64,000 bases of DNA, taken from Picocystis sp. L7. Its lineage: Eukaryota > Chlorophyta > Picocystophyceae > Picocystales > Picocystaceae. The notes beneath the pieces are model-generated. The model was not told where the DNA came from. It worked only from the letters and a program-made list of their open reading frames with translations, and searched no databases. The stretch lies in NCBI GenBank assembly GCA_020975725.1, contig QXJR01000007.1, forward strand, positions 496,001-560,000. Reading direction: 5' to 3'. Position numbers and translations under genes: made by a program. Each line of letters opens with the position of its first letter. Positions within the stretch are counted from its first letter, which is position 1. Below, one piece after another: positions 40,220-51,200 of the stretch.

Positions 40220-43200
40220 CTCTCCCCTGCTTGTGGCCTGGTACTGTTGCACTGCAAGGTTTTGAAGTACGTTCTGCAACTTGGTCGGTCCCAATGCCTT
40301 TGTAAGGAAATCGGCTAGTTGATCTGAAGTGTGGATATACTTCAGCTGTAATTCTCCCCTACTCACTCTATTCCGCACAAAGTGGTGCGCAATGTCCACG
40401 TGTTTCGTTCTTGACACTGTTAGTGCATTCTTGGTAAGATTGACGGCACCTTGGTTGTCACAATGTATGGTGATGCAGTTTGGACCCATGCCAATGTCTT
40501 CTAAGATCTTTCTGAGGTACAACGCTTCTTTTGCGGCTGCGGCTGCAGCCATGTACTCGGCTTCAGTAGTGGATGTTGCGACGGTCTTCTGAAGTTTCGT
40601 CTGCCACGAAATCAGACTGCCAGCAAAAGTAAATAGATAGCCAGTTGTACTTCGCCTTGTCACTTCACAAGTTCCGTAGTTTGCATCACAGTATCCTTCG
40701 AGTAGAATCTGATTGTGTGATCCCAGAAGTAGTCCATGAGATTTTGAGCCACTCAAATACTTCAACACTCGCTTTGCAATCGTGACATGTGTGTTCGTCG
40801 GCGCAACCACAAATCGAGCCAAGCAGTTCGTAACAAAGGCAATATCTGGTCGAGTACAAACTGCCAAGTACATCAAACATCCAACAAGTTCTTGATATGG
40901 AAAGTCAATCGCTGTGTTTTGGTTCGCTTTAGTGAATTTTACTCCTGGCTCCAAAGGAGTTGAGACTGCTTGACACTTGTCCATACGAAACCTTTGCAAG
41001 ATGTTTTCAATATAGCTCTCTTGGGATATAAACACCATACCTTTCGGACGGTCCCGCTGTATTTTGATGCCTAGAAAATGATCTGTAGCACCAAGGTCTC
41101 GTCCTTCAAATTCTTCGAGTAACATGTTCTTAAGCATTGCCAAGTTTTGGACACCATCACCACAAAGCAATAAGTCATCAACGTACAGCATCAAGAGGGT
41201 ATTTTCTGCACAGTATAAACCAGGGTCTGCATTTGAACACACGAACCCCATTCTCTCCAGCTTTTCAGTAAGTTTCAAATGCCATGCTCGAGGTGCCTGT
41301 TTTAGTCCATAAAGTGTTTTCTTCAACTTCCAAACTTTTCCAGGCTGCTCAAATCCAGGTGGTATGTCCATAAAGATTTCTTCATCAAGATCTCCGTTTA
41401 GAAATGCTGTCTTAATATCTATGTTTTGAATTTCCCAATCTCTTGTTGCTGCAATTGTGAGGAGCAGCCTCAGTGTGCTATGCCGTGCTACCGGTGCAAA
41501 AGTCTCGTCATAATCTACACCATTCACTTGTTTGAATCCCTTTGCAACCAAGCGAGCTTTGAACCGTTGAATGTTTCCATGTTGATCATATTTGATTTTA
41601 AAGACCCATTTGCAGGGTAGTGACTTGACTGCATGGACTTTTTCAACCACATCGAAAACATCGTTTTGCTGCGGTGTATATGGAGCACTGGTTTGTTGTA
41701 CGATCCCGTTTTCGTTCAGAAAGTTTTTCAATCCATGATTAAGAAATTCTGTTCCACGGTCGGAGCGAATGACTTTTACTGGGTGTCCTGTTTGTCGCTC
41801 GATTACCTTGACAGCAACTTTGATCACATCTCCGGCATCAGATTTAGATAGAAGTGCTTTGGAATAACCTAGCTTGCTGTTTTCGTCCAGAATAGTTATG
41901 ATAAAACGTTCTCCATTTTTTCCACATGGCGTGATTGGGCCCATTAAATCGAGATGCAGTAATTCACCGGATTTCGCTGTATTTTCTGTCTTGTCTTTTT
42001 CAATTGTTTTTCGAGTCTGTTTTGCTTGGATGCAGATCTCACAGTTTTTCACATCCTCCAAATCATTCTCATTCAGCCCGGTGACAGCACCTTTGAGTTT
42101 AGGCATCTGGCCAAAATGTGCCATTTTTCTATGTAGCTCGAATGCAGAGCAAACTTTCTCTCCCGCTTGCTGCAGCATGAAAAGCTGATGGACTTTTGGA
42201 GCAGTGATAATTTTTGTTTTCCCTTTCCAGATGCTGCACTCATTGTTGGCAAAGTAAATATCAAAACCATCTTCAATGAGTTTAGTGACGGATATGAGGT
42301 TGGTCCTTAGTTCTGGACAAAACAATACATCATGTAACTCGAGTTCCGGTTGTACTGCAACATGACCAAGTTCTTCAGCAGTTACAATTTGTCCGTTTCC
42401 AACTAAGATATGTTCTTTCCCAACTTGTTTTACGTTGTTTTTGAACAAGTGTCGGTTGGAGCAAACATGCGTTGTTGCCCCACTGTCAATTATCCAAACA
42501 TTCTCAAGAGGCGCTAATGTTCCACAACTGTAGGTACTAGTCACAAATGCAAATTTCCCATTTTCTGTTTCATTGTTAGGTTGCTTTTGTAGATGTTTTG
42601 GGAGTCCATTTAAGTACCAACATTTTTCGCGTGAGTGACCTGTGCGTCCACAGTAGGAGCAGTTCACCTTTGGTTTGCGTATTTGCGTAACAAAGGCTAC
42701 TTGTCCTTTGTTTGTTTCTCTTGTTGAGAGTGCACTTTCGGCTTGAAGTAGTTGATTTTGTATCTTCAGCATGTCTGTTTCTCCCATGGTCGCCAGCATT
42801 TCAACCTTGTTATCATACTCACCTGGCAATCCAGCTAAGATAGAATCAATAAGCTGTGTGTCTGTCACAGAGCCATCGATGGCCCGTAGACTCGTACAAA
42901 TATGTTTAGCCCTCATTATGTAGCTTATCATATTTTCAGTTGGATTTTTACTCAAACCACTCAAGTCCTTCCTTAGACTTAGACGGCGAGCAGTTGTTTG
43001 ACCAGCGTGAATCTCTTCAAGTGCTGACCACGCATCAAAAGCACTTGCGCTCTGTGCGATCATATCCACATACTCGTTTGTCACACACAAGCACATCAAT
43101 GCAAGCGCTTGTTCAGAGTTTTCATATTCCTTTTCTACCAATGCGCTTTCAATACCTTTCGTCACAAGGAGAGCTCGCATGCGGTGTCGCCAAATAGGGT

Positions 43201-43243
43201 AGTTGTCAGATGTGAGTTTTTCGAAATGAAGTCCACTTTCCAT
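40214..43243 (-). CDS. Copia Gag-Pol polyprotein with in-frame integrase/RT deletion
   Basis: 1009 residues from ATG 43243 (MESGLHFEKL); the frame is open into the 5' LTR. Order: gag, CCHC knuckle CSYCGRTGHSREKC (about residue 195), protease IIDSGATTHVC (about 250), integrase zinc region (HRKMAHFG ... CEICIQAKQ), D of LLHLDLMGP, D of RSDRGTEF, then YTPQQN. Instead of the expected G-V-A-E-R, the chain jumps at about 41662-41668 to DVFDVVEKVHAVKSLPCKW, which is the start of the RT region. The catalytic Glu of integrase and everything between are therefore missing (roughly 250-300 residues compared with full-length relatives). RT (LYVDDLLLCGD) and RNase H (YCDANYG, STTEAEYMA, HCDNQGAVNL) follow intact. 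No stop codon results from the deletion. Confidence 0.9.
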   Translation of the reverse strand: MESGLHFEKLTSDNYPIWRHRMRALLVTKGIESALVEKEYENSEQALALMCLCVTNEYVDMIAQSASAFDAWSALEEIHAGQTTARRLSLRKDLSGLSKNPTENMISYIMRAKHICTSLRAIDGSVTDTQLIDSILAGLPGEYDNKVEMLATMGETDMLKIQNQLLQAESALSTRETNKGQVAFVTQIRKPKVNCSYCGRTGHSREKCWYLNGLPKHLQKQPNNETENGKFAFVTSTYSCGTLAPLENVWIIDSGATTHVCSNRHLFKNNVKQVGKEHILVGNGQIVTAEELGHVAVQPELELHDVLFCPELRTNLISVTKLIEDGFDIYFANNECSIWKGKTKIITAPKVHQLFMLQQAGEKVCSAFELHRKMAHFGQMPKLKGAVTGLNENDLEDVKNCEICIQAKQTRKTIEKDKTENTAKSGELLHLDLMGPITPCGKNGERFIITILDENSKLGYSKALLSKSDAGDVIKVAVKVIERQTGHPVKVIRSDRGTEFLNHGLKNFLNENGIVQQTSAPYTPQQNDVFDVVEKVHAVKSLPCKWVFKIKYDQHGNIQRFKARLVAKGFKQVNGVDYDETFAPVARHSTLRLLLTIAATRDWEIQNIDIKTAFLNGDLDEEIFMDIPPGFEQPGKVWKLKKTLYGLKQAPRAWHLKLTEKLERMGFVCSNADPGLYCAENTLLMLYVDDLLLCGDGVQNLAMLKNMLLEEFEGRDLGATDHFLGIKIQRDRPKGMVFISQESYIENILQRFRMDKCQAVSTPLEPGVKFTKANQNTAIDFPYQELVGCLMYLAVCTRPDIAFVTNCLARFVVAPTNTHVTIAKRVLKYLSGSKSHGLLLGSHNQILLEGYCDANYGTCEVTRRSTTGYLFTFAGSLISWQTKLQKTVATSTTEAEYMAAAAAAKEALYLRKILEDIGMGPNCITIHCDNQGAVNLTKNALTVSRTKHVDIAHHFVRNRVSRGELQLKYIHTSDQLADFLTKALGPTKLQNVLQNLAVQQYQATSRGEC

Positions 43244-43343
43244 CTTTTCTATTGTAACGTTTTTTTTTTTTTTGTCGTTGTATTTTTGTTCTTTCGTCAG
43301 GTGTTTTCTGTGGTCGTCTGCTTCTAACGTAGCTCCGATACCA

Positions 43344-43628
43344 TGTAAGAAGCTGCGACTTGTACGTTCGTGGGTCTCCACCTTCGTACTTAGTCTGTAT
43401 TACACACGAAATGGATGGTCGGAAATACCCTGGATTAGGGTTTCCATCCACCGCAGAGGATTGTGGGTGCATTCCCCGCTATCCTCGACGGTAACTACAC
43501 TGCACTTATGAGGGCATGTACCTTCGAGGAGCTATGAAGCTCCCTCATTCCTCGAAGGGTACCGTATACATTCTAGTCTTCCAACCGGGGACGCGTCTTG
43601 TCAAAACCAGGGACGAGCATGCTCAACA
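43344..43628 (-). repeat. 5' LTR of the deleted copia element
   Basis: 285 bp, nearly identical to the copy at 39935-40219. A run of 14 T (plus strand, 43260-43273) lies in the untranslated leader between it and the gag-pol ATG. Confidence 0.93.
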
Positions 43629-43748
43629 GCATTGCCCTTCGAGGACCCGAAGGGGGCCACATACTCCTCGAAGGCACTCGACCGAAACTCGGTCGTGATC
43701 CCTCAGGGATTCGACCTCCCAGGGACCAGGGCTTGAAAGGCCTCAAAA
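43629..43748 (+). repeat. Right part of the older LTR copy split by the copia insertion
   Basis: Continues the sequence of 39753-39934 after the GCATT duplication: GCCCTTCGAGGACCCGAAGG, then a hairpin pairing CGACCGA with TCGGTCG, ending CCTCAAAA where the intact copy ends CCTCAACA. Confidence 0.85.
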
Positions 43749-44771
43749 TCTTTCGCAAGTACGAAGTACCAATCAATTTCGACGATGTGGTAAACGCAAA
43801 CCGTTGGCCAAACAAGCAAGTGTATTCTACAGTGTAAACGTGTGCCCCATACAAATTACAACGGGTGTCAGTCGTAGCACGTAGCATCTGACAAATTCCA
43901 TTCGATCTCACAACATGCTCTGTTAAGGAATCTTCCACAACTTCTAGAGACCGTCCATTCAGAACCCTTTCGCACTGAACATAGATTGTGTATACTTGTA
44001 TACCTTCTTTGACTATCTGTGCCTTATCAAGTCAAATACGACCTTTTATACATGCCTTTAATCACTAAGCAGAAGAGGCAAGGCCCAGACATGTAGTCAG
44101 CATCAAAATATGAATATCCATTCGTAACATTTAAAACAAGAAGAAACGGGATGTTTAGCAGTACGTTCTTGCGTTGCCAACAATATTATTGCAGTCAAAC
44201 TCTGAAAAAATGCTGATAGTATTTCAACTCAAAGGTGGCATAATCGGAAGCAGAATATATCTCAGAAAATCGGGATCGCTCCTCGTTGATCTCCTTCATT
44301 GCAGGTCTGGGCATCGATCCCGCAAGAACCAGAAGAGTAGCGAAATTTTCCGAGGAAAATTTCAAGCTTCTCGGTTGTAGTCCCCTTGAAAGTCACCGTT
44401 GATGAAACAATACTCGAGCAACCTGAACGAAAATATTACGTTTATTAATGCCAATTAGGCTCTTGATGTTCTTTAGTATTCATAAATGAAAAAGTAAACT
44501 GTACTTATCCATCATCCATTAAAGGTTATTCGATGGTGGGCAATCAACAATCGGCTAACGGCCACATTGTCAGCTTATCCAAAGAACATTATATCTGATA
44601 TCATACAACGTCGAGTTCCTGCAAGACCAGCTTCGATCTAATATTTAACAAATAACTAATCCTTTTTAAGTTCTTTAACAGATTCCACAATGTAAAGCTT
44701 ATTTTCATGTTGCTGAAGAATATATCTCTTACATCTCTGATCTCAAGAGAAAACGGGCAATCTACTAACTT
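43749..44771. other. Gene-free AT-rich DNA between LTR remnants
   Basis: About 1 kb with no supportable gene. A segment at 44234-44318 is a diverged copy of 45985-46067. Probably decayed retrotransposon sequence. Confidence 0.4.
44234..44318 (+). repeat. Diverged repeat, copy 1
   Basis: Shares a clear but diverged alignment with 45985-46067 (blocks such as GGCATAATCGG/GGCATGATCGG and GGCATCGA), at protein level IIGSRIY versus MIGCRIF. Origin unknown. Confidence 0.4.
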
Positions 44772-45067
44772 TGTTGAGGCCTTTCAAGCCCTGGTCCCTG
44801 GGAGGTCGAATCCCTGAGAGATCACGACCGAGTTTCGGTCGAGTGCCTTCGAGGAGTATGTGGCCCCCTTCGGGTCCTCGAAGGGCAATGCCCATTCCTG
44901 CTGTGTTCGATACCGACGAGGACCGATCCCGGTTTACTCTGACGTCCTCTGCGGTCGATGAAGCCGCCATTGAGTGGGGATACTCACCACTCAATCTTGC
45001 ATGTTATATACAACTATGAAGGTGGCAACCCACGAACGTATCCAAAGTTAACACCCTGCTTCTTACA
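44772..45067 (-). repeat. Uninterrupted solo LTR (counterpart of the split copy)
   Basis: 296 bp; in minus-strand reading it begins TGTAAGAAGCAGGG and ends GGCCTCAACA. It contains CAGGAATGGGCATTGCCCTT, the exact unoccupied version of the site where the copia element sits in the other copy. Flanks AACTT and GTCTT are not a perfect target duplication. It is related to, but distinct from, the 285-bp copia LTR. Confidence 0.85.
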
Positions 45068-48000
45068 GTCTTGTGCTGTCAAGGATTATGGGGTATCATT
45101 CGCTCTGTACGTTCTATAGCCAAAAGTGTTGTGAATTATTACCAGTTGTTTGGTTCCACCTTTACTCGAATGTCCTATGCTTACAACTACGCGACCTTTC
45201 ACTTGTCTTTCCAACTAGAAATCCTACATGAACATACAACAAAAACGAGTGCGGAATTTAAAGGATAAAATCAAGAAGAGCAACCGGTATAATTTCACAT
45301 CAGCCGTCAGCTGACAAGCATGTTCCTTCCTTGTCAAGGTATCCATCATTCTCGACAGTATATACTTAACCATTCTTTGTTGTATTTTCGACATAGGATG
45401 GCGTCATAATGATTATGTAACATATGCCCTCATTGCTGAATTTTACGCTTCCACTTTGACCTTGATGCTTTGCCTGCTGGAGGTGGTTAAGAAGCATTCG
45501 TCCTACTGATAATATTTTCTTCGCCTCATAATGTAAAGCATAATGATCTGACGGAGAGCAGGCATTCTTTGATCAATCGTGTTAGGATTAGAGATTTTTG
45601 TCTTCTCTTATGCATATATGATCTTCAAGTATGAATACAGCCCTTTTTATGTTGTATCACTTTTGAAGTTGAATATTGTTCCATAGTATCTCCATTCTTT
45701 GTTGTAGCGGCATGTTAGCTATTATGATTAGGTAACCCAAATTAGATATTGACATCCATCTTCTGGCATTCGAAAGTATTCCTGGAAGAAATGAACAAAG
45801 CTTTGCTCTCATCATCGTCTGGTCAAGAAATAAATCAAACAGGAAAATATATACCCCCATCATCAAAGAAATGAGCTACATTAAAATTAGGAAGCAGAAT
45901 TTGATGAGTTCATATTTTCATCCGTGTACTTTTTTGTTCGAATGTATTTCTCTAAAAAGTGCGTTGAAATCAACCCATGTGGACCGCGGCATGATCGGCT
46001 GCAGGATATTTCGCATGGACCCAGCATTGCTTCTTGTCAGCATCTTTCAGTGCAGCTTTGGCATCGACTTTGAGTGACACTGAAAGCCTTAAGTCTCCTC
46101 GAAGGTGCACAAGGAAATGATGGTCGAGGTCGCATAGGAGTTTGACCTACAAGGGTCTAGAAATAGTGTTGACCGTACAAGGGTTTTTCGATCTTTAGAA
46201 GGCAAATCCCTCCGGAAGATGCCAACGTCGAGTTCCAAAGAAGAATAACCTATTCATCGTAGTTCAGCTAGCGTTCGACTCCTTTCTGTTCAGATTTCAA
46301 TGCATCAATCCTAATTGGATAATATTAGATGGCTACAGTTCCTTGGCCAATAATGTTTAGGATCGAAAGTGTATGAGAGAAACCTCCAAGTCGGCAATTT
46401 ATTCTATGTGTGTGTGTGAGGTTTACTGGCCATCAACCCGTAGTTTGAAGTTTCATTAAGTCAGAGCCATCAAAACTCTTCATTGGTATGATTGGCATAT
46501 CTTCTTCAAACGATAAGCGAGAGACACCACCAGATTAAGTTATCTTTTATCAAATACAGAATCTTCCCTGCATCCTCCACTTTTATGCAATTCAACAACT
46601 TTCATTTGCTGATTCACATTGCAAAGTAGAGGCGAATACGGAGAGATCTGACAGCCAATTAAACTTAGGGAAATAAGACCTTTTCCACTTTGCAACTGAT
46701 ATTTGCCGGACATGGAATTGGGAAATTAGGAACGACCGGGTGTTTTTGTGTTTCAATAGAAGCTTATTGAGTTCAATCTCCTTACATATTTTGGTGTAGG
46801 AATGGACATTTTCAATGTGTCAAACTTAAGCTTGGGAAGATACGAATGCATACATCATACTTTCTCGTCCTTGAAGGTGCTTTCAGTCCACTTTTGGTTT
46901 GACTGTTGGTACCAGAAAGGTTTCACTATCACTAAGACGCTGCTTCTTTATATTTCTTTAGAGTTGTTTGTGAGACACCCTCAGCCAATTGTTTAGTTCG
47001 AACTGAATGTTCTTTAATCAGATACAATTGCCTCCCCATACCCTGGATGCCTGTACGCAGTTTTTAGATTGCCTTTCAAGCATTTGTACCCTAATCTATT
47101 GTATATCATATTGGCAGTCTGAACGTTTAAGTCATTCCATCACCTTGCGATCGATTGGGAATGCCTTATGAAATGCTTTCCTTGTGCTTTTAATTTGATT
47201 TAGCTCTCCGCAAATGCACCTGTTGTCAACTTGATAAATTTGTAAGCATGTAGAGTTTTTCAGCATTTGAAATTCTACATTGTAGAATTGATTCATAGAA
47301 TGAACGACTTAAGTGAGTTTGATCTACGTGACTGTGAAATTGCTTAATGTCCTGTTCCCGATTTCAAGTGATGATTTTTTTTTTCATCTGGCATGGTAGT
47401 CTTGCTGTTACTTTGAGGATCAGTAGGCATGTTTTACAGTGTGCAATAGCACTCGCAGCAATTGAAAATTCAGGCAGGTTTACGGAACCAGGACAGGACG
47501 GCTCCTTTGAAGCTGTCATAACTCAGAGCTGAACAATGAACACAAAACCTTCTAATCTCAAGACAAGCCATGCTCCTTGGGCACAACCACAATCTCTGAC
47601 TGGTTTTAACTGTTGAGCGCATTGATGGGCAAATAGTGAAGAAAGCAGGGATCTAAGGGTAGACAGCAAACGTCCAAAATTACCTTCATGATCCTCAACA
47701 AGCAACATCTTCTCTACATCGCCTTAACAGTGGCACATGTGTTCCAAATAGGTTCACTCAACATGTATTATCTGCTCGTTGTTGCAAGACGTGAATATGT
47801 TCCAATTGAAGTCTGGGAGATAACATGAAATTTATCCTGTCAGCCACGCGGTGACATAAAGAGCGGAGTTCTCCAGGAGCCCACTCGGTAATATCATAGA
47901 AAGCTCCTGAGAGATGCTAACTTCTATTCATTTGGGAGTACAACATGATTAACATACGGTTGCAACTAGGCCAACAATGTTAAATTTACTGCTTCCAACA

Positions 48001-48297
48001 ATCAATGAGAACACACCCAGGAGCTGAGAAGTTATCCATCAATATAGCACAGTTGCTTTTTCGGAACTGTGAAAGGATTGATACCCATGTGATTGTACTT
48101 CACTAGGCATTTTCAGGTTTTATTTTTCACTACAGTCATTAATGTCCCAATACTAATACTGTGGCTCTGTTTCAGCTCAAATTGCTGAAGTGTAAGCAAT
48201 GTTAGAAGCAACTGATTTCAAGCATTCTGAAACGGGCAAGTCTAGGACAAAGTACACAGTTTCCTACGTACTAGCACAAATTTAATATTGTCCAAAG
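45068..48297. other. Gene-free AT-rich region downstream of TFIIIC gene
   Basis: About 3.2 kb with only short frames. It includes the diverged repeat at 45985-46067, a TG microsatellite near 46410-46420, and the presumed 3' end of the TFIIIC transcript near 48.2 kb. Confidence 0.4.
45985..46067 (+). repeat. Diverged repeat, copy 2
   Basis: Partner of 44234-44318 in the same orientation. Confidence 0.4.
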
Positions 48298-51200
48298 CTA
48301 TGCGATGGTAACTGATATGCTAGACAGAAAATGCTTTCTTGAAGTTATGGACAAGTTGGCTGGAGTCAGTGTAGACAGCCCTGATGGATCAAGCACCTGT
48401 ACCAGTCCATCTGACAGAAGAAAGCTAAGAACATCATAAGCATTCTGGAGTCCAATAGTTTGAAACTCCTTCAGAAAATCATCTTGCGACATTCCTGGAT
48501 TTGTGTAGATGGTCCACAACATGGACTTTATAAGCTTCTCAAGCATTCGTTTTTGCTGGGTACAATCACTGCTCTGCCAAGGTCTATACTCGTATTCAAA
48601 GTACTGCTTACAGTAGAAGTCGTTCCTGTTGTAGTTGACTAGGATTTCCTCTGTGACTGATCCAAGGACAATGCATTTTGCACTTGTTGAATCCTGGACG
48701 AAGACCCGTCGTCTATGGAATGTGTTTACCAATCTAATCATTCCTGACAATGACATGACCTCAAGAAACAGCAATGGCTCTTCCACAAAGATCTCTAGTG
48801 CTTCAGTAGCTTTTTCCATACTTATTCCTTCAACCACGTGGATCTTTTGCATGAGTGCACCGGAGGCTGATCGTGCCAAGGAAGGATTCACTGCTTGTGG
48901 ACGCTCAAGTTTTTGCTTTGATGTGTATACACACGACAAGAAGTCAAACAAATCGTTTTCATTGCACGGGATGAGTTTCTCACTGCAGTGAAGTGCATTG
49001 CAGAACTGCTGGGAAGAAATCACTTGATCCTGCATCGGACGTGGGTTCTTGCTCAAAGTCATCCATTCTTCGGGATGTGATGAACTACTTTGACATGCTA
49101 GAACAAGCTCCTCCCAATCATCATCCAAGCCAAATGCTAGCCGTTCTACCGAATAGGCAAGCTGTTGTGCATTGAATGCACTACTTTCTTCACCATGCAG
49201 TCTACCATGTGCATTTGGTATTAAGGAATCAATGATGGCCCTTCCCTCATTAGAGTCCCCCATGGTCCTCCAGAACTTGTGAGAAAGCTTCAGTATTCGA
49301 TTGGATTGCGTACCTGATTGTCTGCAAACACCAAAAAACTCAAGGATTCCCAAAGCCCTCTGAAGCTGTACAATAGAATATTCGTCAGTCAGACTCCTGT
49401 CAGAAAGCAAAAGGGATAGCTCTGTTTCACCTTGCTGAAGTAGACGTCCGACTAGTTTGTTTGCTAAACATGCTGTCAGCGGGTCTTTATTGATAGTGTC
49501 AAGGCTTAAGATGCCCTCGTTCGAAGGCGACACAGGAGAGTACCGAAAACGCTTTGTAAGATAAAGCAACTCATTTAGACACTCCTGGAAGTGCTCAGTC
49601 CTAGAATGCCTCAAGTGCAAGATCATTGCATTCACTAGTTTCCAGCAAGAATGGTCGCTTTTAAAGTGTGCTATTCGGCGCTTGCACAAACTAACACGAG
49701 TTGGTAATCCTGGAATAGCACGCCAGTCAATAGCACCCTCGCCTAGCGTCCTTGCCCTCTGTCTTACGTAAGCTTCCAAAAGACTCTTATCATCCTCCAC
49801 AGTCCAGTTCCTGATGATAGGTAAATCATGGTTTCTATGCTGGTGGGTTTCCTTTCTGTGCGAGTGGATACTTTCTTTCTTGCCTTTGCACTTGGCTGAA
49901 TTCATGCTCCTTCCACCTTTTGCGACAGTGCCTTTACTTTTCAGTGAAAGGCCACCAACTCTGATATGACCAGCTAGCTGAGGCCTTGCCTTATTACCAT
50001 GGCTCCTTCTAGCTGGCCTGGGGAAAATGAGGGAGAGTAGGTCTTGAAACTGAGTAGGAGCATAATCAAAAAGAATTAGCCTTGCCTGATCACCAGTCAA
50101 TCCAACTTCTATCGCATGATTGATATAAGCTTCCCAGATCGACTGTTTCTGTAGCTCCTCGATTCTCCAAATAACATTTTCACTAAGCCACTTTAGCAAA
50201 CGTACGCGTTTTTCAAAGGAGATGAGACGAATTTCTGACCAATTAGCTGGGTTCCTTAAAGAGTGCGGCATCCTTGCCAGCCATCCTGACCCAGCTCGAG
50301 ATTCCTCCTTATTCACGAGTATTTCTTTCATCCTTTTCCAGAAAGAAAGTGCACCTTCCTTTTTCTTTATAAAGAAAGATTCCCAGGTGTCAGATACTTC
50401 CATATTGTTCAAGGGGCCAAGCGAAATGTCCGCCACTAACTTAAGCTTCTCTTCACACAAATTGAGCTGCTGCTGGATAGAAGGATTTTGTGTACCACCT
50501 GCACTGTGTGAGGGTTCAGGTTTGGGGACAGAAGAAAAGTGGGATTCCAGCACTCCAACCTGGCCGAGAAGCTTTAACAAGACTGTCAACCGCTTGGAAG
50601 CTTGAGAAGTCCACAATTTAAGTGGAACAGGCATCTTGGAAGTCATGTTTTGGATTCGCAAAAGATTGTCACGTGTACCGATTGTGAGGCAAAAGATCTC
50701 CATATCCATCGCAGTATGTAGCTCACTTGAGGCAAAGCAATCACCATCTGCTCTGCCATCGAGCCAGTCAATGAGCCAAACATGAAGTTCTCTTGCGCGG
50801 ATGGCTTTAGCCCATGCAAATCCACTGCAAAGGAGGCTTCTATGATTGTCCAACATGATCCTTGAAGTTCTTTTTGACATTTCTAACAAATGCTGACACT
50901 GAGAGGGATCCAACAATGGAAGTTTGGCAGATCCCTCCCTACATTTTTCAAGCTCTAGCATGTGCTCAGAAATTCTGTCCCAATCGATATCCCTATCATC
51001 CAGCGATGAAGGCACCAAAGCACGGATTGTCTTTCTATCTTGTAGCTTGAGTACCTCAGGTTTCCCAATAGTAAAAGTAACCATACGCACAAGATTTGAA
51101 CTCAATAAAGAAGATATGAGTCTGCGAGCAGTCTTTAGATCTATAGCAGTGTTTGTATCTTCCCAGATACGAATCAGCCTACCTGTCTCTACTTGCAACA

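Larger units (their letters stand above)
39935..43628 (-). mobile_element. Ty1/copia retrotransposon with complete ends but internally deleted pol
   Basis: 3694 bp on the minus strand. LTRs of 285 bp (39935-40219 and 43344-43628) begin TGTAAG and end CAACA in plus-strand reading. I saw one difference between them (about 40091 T versus 43500 C). The target duplication is GCATT at 39930-39934 and 43629-43633. The primer-binding site TGGTATCGGAGC (minus strand, 43343-43332) abuts the 5' LTR and resembles the initiator-Met type of copia elements. The polypurine tract AGGGGAGAG (40228-40220) abuts the 3' LTR. The single frame lacks the end of integrase and the N terminus of RT, so the element is probably non-autonomous. 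Confidence 0.95.

Noticed and set aside
39753-45067. The split LTR and the solo LTR as the two ends of one element
   Set aside because: They are in opposite orientation, which excludes an LTR pair of a single retrotransposon.
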